NCBI GenBank assembly: GCA_933207985.1
Contig: OW240921.1
Coordinates: 108,986,542 to 109,050,541, forward strand
Direction of reading: 5' to 3'
DNA length: 64,000 bases
DNA from: Pelobates cultripes
Lineage: Eukaryota > Chordata > Amphibia > Anura > Pelobatidae
The notes under the pieces were generated by a model. It did no database searches. It worked only from the letters and a program-made list of their open reading frames with translations, and was not told the DNA's origin. Position numbers and translations under genes: made by a program. This document shows, piece by piece, positions 58,101-64,000 of this stretch; the first letter of the stretch is position 1, and every line of letters starts with the position of its first letter.

Positions 58101-61100
58101 TGCATCAGCCTCCCAATGCTTTCCTATTGGAAAAAATTTGATTGGCTTAAAGGCGGAGCTAGTGCCGGTGGACCTGCCCAGCGCTGAAATAAAGGTAAGA
58201 TTTAACCCTACTTAAGGGTGGGGGAGGGGGAGGAGGGCAGCCTAAATAGTGTTAATACTATAGGGTCAGAAACACAGGTTTAGTATTCCTTTAATCATTT
58301 TGAAGTGGTTAGTTTGGGCTGTACATTTTCTTTATGTCTGCTGCGGTCTCTGGTGCTACGAGATTGCAGCTGACAAGGAAAAAAGAATGACTTGACCAAT
58401 AATGTGACTGCAATCCACTTACGGCCAAAGTCCAGTAATCAGAAGTATCCAATTCTAAGCCAGACACAGCCACAATGCCAATAATTGGTGCAGAAAATAA
58501 AAATAAAAAAATGTATTTGAGCCCAAAAAGTTACAGCATTATCCTTTAGAACTGAGAACAAATTAAAAAAATAACTAAAAGAAAAAAAAACGACATGTTT
58601 CCCATCAATGTCCCATTTTTACTGGCGTTAATATGTAGAGCTTTGGGATACTCACATTACAGGAGGAGCATAGTGTCCAAAAAAACTAAAATAAGAGAAG
58701 GTTACTGCAGTGACCTAAACTGATACATCATTCTTAACACTGCCAGAAAGAGATAAACCCCTCCTCGCTCTTGGTGGGAGTACGACTACAACCAAAAAAG
58801 AATGTCCCAAGGAATAAATGCTTTACACAGGCCCATCTGTAAAACCCAGTTTATAGCGGTGAGCATGAATACAAATAAAATGGGTAACAGCTCTTTATCA
58901 GTGACAATGTCTATTTCCTTTGCTAAAGCTGTTATGGTATTAGATTTTAGAACACAGACATGTCTAGAGAGCACGGTTTAGATAATTTTGTAACACCTGG
59001 AGCTGAATTTGCCATCTACATCTTTCATAGTTGAAAATGTTCAATTTAATTTTACTGTTAACTTTAAGGAGAGCTCAAACTGTTGACATTCTCAGCATGA
59101 TTATTTTTAATAAATCACACACACAAACAAAAAGCAAACCGATCAATAAACACACATAGAAGGGTGGTAACATTTACCCAGGCATTCGGTTACCTGCTGG
59201 ATAACTTACTTTTGAGCTTATTGAAAATGTTAACCCTCCCATATCAGTATATCAAAATATTGCAAAATTGTAAAACATTTTGTCAACATTTAAATCACTA
59301 TAACTGTTTATTTCCCCCTTGGCTGGTATATCAATACTGAAAGAGGGTTAATGGCAATAGTGGAATAATATTATCATAACAGCAAAAGACACTGTAGACC
59401 AAGGGTGTCCAAAGGTTAGATCCCGAGATGTTTAAAAATGACACTTTCCATGATGCTTGGTCATTTTAAGGGCATTCTAGTGGCATGCAAAGCATCATGG
59501 GTGTTGTAGTTCTCCAGCATCTGGGGATCTACCTTTTGGGCACCCCTGCTGTAGACTATCACTATTGTTACCTCATCAATATTATTCTTCATTCCTTCCA
59601 GCAGTTTTGATTTCTCTGGATCCTGAGTTTCGCGCATGTCATGACGCCATTGCTGCTTGGCTGCCTGCAGCAGTGTTTGCCGCCTGCACATTGAGCGTGT
59701 CTGGAGCCGTAGAAAATCTTTCGCTTTTTGTATGGAGGAGCCTTGGGACGAGATGTAATGACGCACACTGAAAAGAGAAAGGGGTGTGGCAGAAATTGTT
59801 TTTTAAAAAGGTTATTTAAAAAAATGTAAAAAAAATGTAAAGCAAACACCACCCAAAGTCAACATTTCAAGGACACAAACATGTATTCCTGACCCTATAG
59901 TGTAAAAACCACCATTTAAGTGGCTTGCCCCCAATTAAAAGGTAAGAAAACTTACTTTATTTCTATGTGCCAGTGCCAGCCTAGCACCTAGCACCTTTCT
60001 GGCTAACATCATCAGAATTGATTATCTCACCCAATCCAATGCTTACCTATAAAAAAAAAAAGGAATTGATTGGCTGAGATCATCAAGGGGACAGGGGTGG
60101 AGCCAAACGCCTGCTTGCCCAATCAGCATCTCCTCATAGAAATGCACTGGATCAATAGTTCTGCATGGTGAAAATTCAGCATCTCCATGTAGAGCGTGGA
60201 GACGCTGAATGTCAGTGCTGCACACTCACTAGGGAGCAATGTAAACACTGCCTTTCCTCTGAAAAGGCAGTGTTTACAGCAAAAAGCCCGCAGGGAGTGA
60301 CTATACTCACCAGAACAACTATATTAAGCTGTAGTTTTTCTAGGGCCTATAGTGTCCCTGTAATTCTAATTTATGTGTTTGTGTAATAAAGATTGATAAA
60401 ATTGTAAAAAAAAAAAAAAAAAGAAACCAAGGGAAAGGAATGAAGGAAAAATAAAAAATGGGGAGGGATGGAAAATTGAGGAAATGGAAAAAGACAAGTT
60501 GAAAATAAGTGAAGAATAAAATAAGTGAGAGCCCAAAAGACAGTAGGTAAGAAAAAAGGAAATGAAAGAGAAGGAGAAGTGGAAGAGAAAAGGGGAAGAG
60601 AAATGATGGTAGCACTGGAGACTGTAAGAATGAAAGAAAATGGAATAGACCGAGGTCTCCAAGGAAGCATATAAGGGAAGAAAAATAGTAAGACACTAAG
60701 GGAAGTGGAAGGGGAAGGACAGCAGAATGAAAAGGAATGAAAGAAAATATGGAGAAATTAGAGAGAACAAAGAAAGAAATGGAGTAAAACAATAGACAAA
60801 GATAGTAAAAAAAAAAAAAAAAATCGAAGACTTTCAGACAGATGGAGAAGGAGGGATTAATCTTCAAGCCATGACAATTTCCTTCAATATTAAATGATAA
60901 TACGTACGTGTCCAGGTGGGGGTCATCATCCTGGTAATGCACTGGTGACAATGTAAGCCTGGATAACTCTGTGTTTTGCTGTAGGGAATCAGATTTTCCA
61001 AAAGGTTAAAAAAAACAAAAAAACTCAACAACGTCATGATATAGTTTTCAATCATGTATGTGATGAGAACATTTGTCAAATGTAATCATTGTTGTAAATT

Positions 61101-61309
61101 GTTTAAACAGTTACAAAAAAACATGAACAGTCAGAAAAAACACACAGTGACGAAGGGCTGGACTTACAGGATCTGGGATTGGATGCTCAGGGCTGCTGGA
61201 CCGCGTAAGGTCTTCCAGGCGAAGTTCTGGTTCCACTCTGGGTTTGGCCTCTTCTCTGTTCAGCTCCTTCATACATTTTTGCTTTCTGCTAATCTCTTCC
61301 TCCAGGTGA
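47856..61309 (-). CDS. CEP164: CEP164, 3' nine coding exons (gene continues beyond window)
   Basis: Centrosomal protein of 164 kDa, a distal-appendage component of the mother centriole needed to dock membranes and recruit TTBK2 during ciliogenesis. Read on the minus strand, exons 61309-61168, 60978-60908, 59767-59572, 56545-56438, 54091-53983, 53776-53432, 50984-50918, 48691-48569 and 47952-47856 join in phase into 418 residues plus stop. The translation follows the C-terminus of human CEP164 in order: the Arg/Gln-rich coiled coil (KAKDFLRLQTRSMCRRQTLL), KKAVTFDLSD, RVQNLIDTLQRLTNDLN, DALLEEKWRKYFPG, NKLGYVSAG, IDTNKKWLENFRNDPRVP and LQLGLDENNQIKVFHY. The WW domain and main coiled coils lie upstream, outside the window. 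The gene faces DSCAML1 tail to tail. A possible ATTAAA signal lies at 47776-47771 on the minus strand. Confidence 0.95.
47953..48568 (-). other. CEP164 last intron, no recognised element
   Basis: About 620 bp, unique-looking, with no repeat ends or RNA gene seen. Confidence 0.55.
48569..48691 (-). CDS. CEP164: CEP164 penultimate exon
   Basis: Encodes AQVRMMQNSVFSVSSTDNRR and MQAMIDTNKKWLENFRNDPR. The donor is a plain GT (gtatcc). Reading on without splicing would stop after four more codons, but splicing restores the conserved NDPRVPL junction. Confidence 0.9.
49120..50802. mobile_element. 1.7-kb non-autonomous hAT element with exact 8-bp target duplication and embedded satellite
   Basis: Starts CAGGCCCGGACTGGCCATCG and ends CCCAGTCCGGCCCTG. 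The flank ggcagaag occurs at 49112-49119 and again at 50803-50810. It contains GC-rich palindromes (ctctcgcgagatc with its complement near 49385-49440; gcaggggag near 49195). It has no transposase. The interior from 49630 is satellite DNA. Confidence 0.93.
49630..50395 (+). repeat. cactctcacacacatcac satellite inside the hAT element
   Basis: About 770 bp of tandem imperfect units of 17-34 bp built from cagcactctcacacacatca. It lies wholly between the ends of the 49120-50802 element. Confidence 0.92.
50918..50984 (-). CDS. CEP164: CEP164 small exon (67 bp)
   Basis: Encodes GSPSLIEKPQQTENKLGYVS and AG across its junctions, corresponding to the human segment around RLGYMSA. Acceptor tttatag, donor gtaagt. 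Confidence 0.9.
51676..52685. mobile_element. 1-kb hAT element with microsatellites
   Basis: Ends CAGGGGTTCTCCCAAACTG and AGTTTGGGAACCACTG. Flanks ctataacc (51668-51675) and caataacc (52686-52693) match at 7 of 8 positions. There is no transposase. It carries (TG)n(TA)n and a longer TG-rich tract. Confidence 0.88.
52077..52144 (+). repeat. (TG)n(TA)n microsatellite
   Basis: A gtgtgtgtgt run followed by about 25 ta units, then TG-rich imperfect repeats to about 52310. It is inside the hAT element. Confidence 0.92.
52694..53431 (-). other. CEP164 intron remainder, no recognised element
   Basis: About 740 bp. No repeat family was recognised with confidence. Confidence 0.5.
53432..53776 (-). 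CDS. CEP164: CEP164 exon (RVQNL...KWRKYFPG)
   Basis: A 345-bp exon encoding YDILPSQFGNSQRVQNLIDT, LQRLTNDLNKVLTP, a Pro/Ser-rich linker with PPPPRWAWDN, and VDALLEEKWRKYFPG. The acceptor at ttgtctccacag (53777) was preferred over a nearer AG at 53742 because only it keeps phase with the preceding exon. Confidence 0.92.
53983..54091 (-). CDS. CEP164: CEP164 exon (KKAVTFDLSD)
   Basis: Encodes ISGEDITKGTKNKKAVTFDL and SDSEDTCSLSSSDAYK, an acidic Ser-rich segment that matches the VTFDLSD signature of CEP164. It starts in phase 0 and ends one base into a codon before gtgagc. Confidence 0.93.
54238..54640 (+). pseudogene. L1-type LINE ORF1 fragment
   Basis: Translates as VNRDVKIRFQNDPDKQTFMT, then a typical ORF1 RNA-binding motif EEHQLAFFPDLSRPTLEWRR. 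A frameshift follows near 54400, and the rest (LRSLLIDHGSGTLKVLETSE) is in another frame. It lies antisense in a CEP164 intron. No ORF2 follows, so it is a dead fragment. Confidence 0.72.
55237..55660 (+). repeat. 105-bp tandem repeat, 4 copies, frame-preserving
   Basis: The unit beginning ctgggatacaccacgcggat recurs at exactly 105-bp spacing. Copies 1, 3 and 4 are almost identical and copy 2 differs at a few bases. Since 105 is 35 codons, one frame stays open (IWDTPRGLLAQRYDTRGNQD and so on) and makes a 255-codon ORF from 54899. I do not recognise the peptide. Confidence 0.9.
55661..56437 (-). other. CEP164 intron remainder, possibly repeat-derived
   Basis: The segment just after the 105-bp array (gagctccggaaaagtgtgag, tattcctgtcccattttg) may belong to the same dispersed element. 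Nothing else recognised. Confidence 0.45.
56438..56545 (-). CDS. CEP164: CEP164 coiled-coil exon
   Basis: Exactly 36 codons, phase 0 at both ends: EVRNLDEIQSTMVKGRILVQ and EKEHCLQELQSSLLEE, a heptad-rich coiled coil. Acceptor ttgcag, donor gtatga. Confidence 0.93.
56969..57451. mobile_element. T2/Kolobok-like MITE
   Basis: Left end TTAAAGGAACACTTCATACA, right end GATTCCCTTTAA. The hairpin ccataaccactactaaa against tttgtagtggttatgg lies near the left end. Confidence 0.65.
57777..58294. mobile_element. T2/Kolobok-like MITE
   Basis: Begins TTAAAGGGACCCTATAGTCA and ends TAGTATTCCTTTAA. It holds internal inverted pairs such as actgccttttcagaaa and atgcatctctatgag. Confidence 0.68.
58295..59399 (-). 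other. CEP164 intron, no recognised element
   Basis: About 1.1 kb, AT-rich and unique-looking. Confidence 0.5.
59400..59548. mobile_element. 149-bp hAT MITE with exact 8-bp target duplication, beside a splice donor
   Basis: Ends CAAGGGTGTCCAAAGG and CCTTTTGGGCACCCCTG. The flank ctgtagac occurs at 59392-59399 and at 59549-59556. The second flank ends 15 bp from the last base of the CEP164 exon at 59572. Confidence 0.9.
59572..59767 (-). CDS. CEP164: CEP164 coiled-coil exon (RHYISSQG...NNIDE)
   Basis: Encodes VRHYISSQGSSIQKAKDFLR, LQTRSMCRRQTLLQAAKQQW and RHDMRETQDPEKSKLLEGMK. It aligns with the human stretch around QTRSMRRRQTAL. The donor is gtaaca, and a small hAT MITE begins about 14 bp past it. 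Confidence 0.95.
59866..60363. mobile_element. T2/Kolobok-like MITE, degraded left end
   Basis: The right end reads CCTATAGTGTCCCTGTAA, with the subterminal agaacaactatattaagctg. The left end is only approximate (ggacacaaacatgtattcct). Internal pair actgcctttcctctgaaaag and its complement. Confidence 0.55.
60403..60830 (+). repeat. Polypurine tract, about 430 bp
   Basis: Almost uninterrupted A and G on the + strand (gaaaggaatgaaggaaaa, gagaaggagaagtggaagag), beginning with poly-A after gtaaaa and ending with another poly-A run. On the CEP164 transcript strand it is polypyrimidine. It ends about 80 bp before the exon at 60908. Confidence 0.9.
60908..60978 (-). CDS. CEP164: CEP164 exon (71 bp)
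   Basis: Encodes QNTELSRLTLSPVHYQDDDP and HLDT. Acceptor tccctacag, donor gtacgt. The phase (69 plus 2) fits the single leading base of the next exon. Confidence 0.88.
61168..61309 (-). CDS. CEP164: CEP164 exon (first one in this window)
   Basis: Encodes HLEEEISRKQKCMKELNREE and AKPRVEPELRLEDLTRSSSP, then EHPIPDP. It starts one base into a codon after ttttactgcag. The preceding exon lies above 61309 and was not found, so it is probably outside the window. Confidence 0.88.
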
Positions 61310-62427
61310 CTGCAGTAAAAGATAAATTGCTAGATTTGGTTTACCACAATACTTCCATAAAGTTAGATCTCACACAGCAGCCGATAAACTGAACTTTTAT
61401 TAGACATCACACACACACACACACAAAAAGTAAAAATAAATGAAAAAAAATTAAAACAAAAGCATTTTGACATTATTTCAAAAAAGGAATATTTAAAGTA
61501 AAACAGTAATTTGACTAAGTGGAAGTATCAAAAATTCATTGTTTACATTATTCTTGGTGCTCAACAGAATTGATTCTTTGCTTCGTGAAACCCTTTTTCC
61601 ACTCGGTTTGTGTGTTTTACTGACATTATGTATTGGTGGGGTATTAAATACTGCTGATTTCTTAAATTATTTGTTGACTTGATGCAATATGTTCATGAAT
61701 TGCTGCTCTCTTAACTTCTAAACATCTTAAAAGGGCCATCTAGGTACCATAACCAATACAGCTCATTGAAGTAGTGTCATGTTGCCTAGCCGAGAGACGC
61801 GGTGTCCTGGTGTCCATATGCTATGTCCACATCGTTCGGGAAGAAGAAACACGCGGCTCCCAGTCCGGTAACAGAAGACGCTACCCCATGCATTGAGTGT
61901 CTTTTTATGTAAATGAGGCATGCCGCGGCACTTCATATTCCAGACAGCCCACTTCTTTCCTGCGACTTCAATATTGCACTTTTGGTCTCGTAGGGATGAC
62001 ATGGACCAATTACAGTGCACATAACCATATAAACTGTAATTTTGCCCGGTTATGGTTTCCATTGTATTTCCTGATTAGTGTGTTTTCACTGTGTTTCTGA
62101 CTTTCTGGTACTGACTTTGGTTTGTTTAATTGAATAGGAGTATTTTTAGGACCCAGACCATTACTAGTTTTCTCATTTCTCAATACTTCTGTATTCCTAA
62201 CCTTAGTTTTATGATTTTTTTCCGATTATCTTGTGTGTAACTCAGCATCTCTAAGTACCAGTAATGTACTCTATGCGGTTTCCTTTTATTTTGACCTAAG
62301 TTCTGCGATAGGATATAATATCCTGACAAGTAGTTATAGTGCAAGGACTCTATGGGCCGCATCCACCAGCTAATTTGTCCTCCAAAAGTTCTCTGCCTAT
62401 CATTGCCATGGACAGATGGTTGGACAG
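61310..62427 (-). other. Presumed CEP164 intron, no recognised exon
   Basis: About 1.1 kb. A GC-richer stretch at 61730-61990 with ccataaccaatacagctcattgaag may be another decayed T2-like copy. No open frame with good splice sites and the phase needed upstream of 61309 was found. Confidence 0.45.
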
Positions 62428-62713
62428 TAGTGATGTCCCGAACGGTTCGCCACGGACTCATCATTGAGTAAACTTTGACCCTGTACCTCAGTCAGCAGAC
62501 ACATTCCAGCAGCAGCAGACCCTCCCACCTCCTGGACAGCATCCATTTTACATTCATTGTGAAGCTGCATTCTTAGTGAGCTGTCCAGGAGGTGGGAGGT
62601 TCTGGGAGGTAGGGTCTGCTGCTGATTGGCTGGAATGTGTCTGCTGACTGTGAGGTACAGGGTCAATGTTTGCTCAATGATGAGTCCGCGGCGAACTGTT
62701 CGGGACATCACTA
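62428..62713. mobile_element. hAT fold-back MITE with exact 8-bp target duplication (copy 2)
   Basis: Same TAGTGATGTCCCGAACGGTT ends and interior as the copy at 15.2 kb. The flank ttggacag is present at 62420-62427 and 62714-62721. Internal arms carry ctcctggacagc and gctgtccaggag. Confidence 0.93.
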
Positions 62714-63039
62714 TTGGACAGATTTAAACTTGATAAAGTGACAAAATATTCTCCATTATCAGTGCACCTGCAAAAGCGCAGGCTAAGGATGCTAGGAGGA
62801 CCAACTTTTATTTGTAAAAATGCTCCAATACAGGATAGCATCCACAGACCCAGAGCATCATAACTACTAATATAAACTATATAGGTTAGAGAGTGTGTAG
62901 GCTGCCCATTTTAAAAAAAAATATATTCAATATACATTAAATGGTGTTTAGTTAGGGGCTAGGAAAAACAGAATAAGATTGTGTGAAAAAATAAATAGTG
63001 CAGTCCAAATGCTATTTTTCAAACTGTGTAAATGATGTG
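62714..63039 (-). other. Presumed CEP164 intron, nothing recognised
   Basis: About 330 bp of AT-rich DNA between two transposons. Confidence 0.5.
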
Positions 63040-63623
63040 TTAAAGGGACACTATAGTCACCAGTGCAACTACATGTATTCCTGACCCCTATAGTGTTAAC
63101 ACGACCATCTAGCCACCCTGGGCCCCTCATGCCTCCATAAATATAGTAAAAATCTTACTGTATTCAAGCCAGAAGCTGTAAATCTGCATGCTGTTAGACT
63201 CAGGAAAAACAAGCAGTCTGCTGACATGTGGTAGCCTGATCCAATCACAGTGCTTCCCCATAGGATTGGCTGAGACTGACAAGGAGGCAGATCAGGGGCA
63301 GAGCCAGCATGATTCAAACACAGCCCTGGCCAATCAGCATCTCCTCATAGAGATGAATTGAATCAATGAATCTCTATGAGGAAAGTTCAGTGTCTGCATG
63401 CAGTGGGAGGAGATACTGAATCACAGGATGCTCGTGCACAGCGGATCTGAATGGATGGAGTCATATTATGCCTCCATCAACTCAGAAGTCCCTCTGGTTC
63501 ACTCTGAGTGACTGCAACTGGAAAATACAGTGTTTACATGAGAAAGGTTGCAGGGAGCTATAGTTCTCACCTGAACAACCTCATTAAGCTGAAGTTGTTC
63601 AGGTGACTATAAGGTCCCTTTAA
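63040..63623. mobile_element. T2/Kolobok-like MITE, well-preserved ends
   Basis: Starts TTAAAGGGACACTATAGTCA and ends GGTGACTATAAGGTCCCTTTAA, so both ends show TTAA and a long terminal inverted match. The subterminal ctgaacaacctcattaagct is followed by its inverted partner. Confidence 0.75.
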
Positions 63624-64000
63624 GGTTTACATTCCAGGCAAACAATACCCGTTGGAACTAGGAGGGAAAAATATTTGCAGTAAGGATTTTAAATAATGAA
63701 CACTTTGTATCCAGTGCCACTACCCGCTGATCATTTCATTTAAAATAACAATGTTAATGTAAATATTACTGCCCGGTTAGTAGGTAATCTAACCGTATAT
63801 CTAACAGTAAAGTGCGGTCTCACTACTGGCATATGAAAAAAGAGAAGCTGCTACCCCCAGTGCAATGACCAGCAGTCTCAGGCAGATTGCTATTTGGAAA
63901 GTGGATCTGTTATGAATAAACATGTGGATAAGAAGTTCTGCATCAGGTAGGTAAACCGGTCAGTGATACGTTTTGCTTGTGATACAAACTAGTAGTTATT
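63624..64000 (-). other. Window end, presumed CEP164 intron
   Basis: About 380 bp with no recognised exon or repeat. Confidence 0.45.

Noticed and set aside
60340..60951. 203-codon minus-strand open frame rich in Phe/Ser/Leu
   Set aside because: It is the complement of the polypurine tract. Only its first part overlaps the real CEP164 exon 60978-60908, in that exon's frame.

Overview
This is vertebrate nuclear DNA, most likely from a frog or toad (anuran). Two large multi-exon genes lie tail to tail. The 3' two-thirds of DSCAML1 runs on the + strand (24 coding exons, about 112-29976), and the 3' end of CEP164 runs on the - strand (9 coding exons, 61309 down to 47856). Both calls rest on continuous, phase-consistent splicing of exons whose translations follow the known vertebrate proteins to their natural C-termini. 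The convergent DSCAML1/CEP164 order is also found in mammals. The anuran assignment is an inference from the repeats: many short elements with TTAAAGGG-type ends (like amphibian T2/Kolobok MITEs), Penelope-like ends with hammerhead-like motifs, a Tc1 element and many hAT-type fold-back MITEs. The species cannot be named.

Layout. 1-30 kb: DSCAML1 exons for Ig8, Ig9, FN3-1 to FN3-4, Ig10, FN3-5, FN3-6, the transmembrane segment and the whole cytoplasmic tail, ending in a PDZ-ligand-like C-terminus. The introns hold a GC-rich minisatellite, hAT MITEs, a large hairpin inside simple-sequence DNA, a triplicated 424-bp repeat, a decayed Tc1/mariner copy with both ends and its TA target duplication, and a 41-bp minisatellite. 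30-47.8 kb: intergenic DNA with no recognised gene. It holds T2-like elements, a second copy of the 424-bp family, Penelope-like remnants, a 2-kb minisatellite of about 39-bp units and a 51-bp minisatellite. A few exon-like minus-strand segments are flagged only as weak candidates. 47.8-61.3 kb: CEP164 C-terminal exons. Its introns carry two long hAT-type elements with 8-bp target duplications and embedded satellites, an L1 ORF1 fragment, a 105-bp in-frame tandem repeat, T2-like copies, a small MITE about 14 bp past a 5' splice site, and a long polypurine tract. 61.3-64 kb: presumed CEP164 intron with another hAT fold-back and a T2-like element.

The two genes are not known to act together. 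DSCAML1 is a neuronal homophilic adhesion receptor and CEP164 is a centriole distal-appendage protein needed for cilium formation. I found no clearly new biological system. The best second looks are the exact target-site duplications, the hammerhead-like Penelope remnants, satellites born inside hAT elements, and the MITE beside a CEP164 splice donor.
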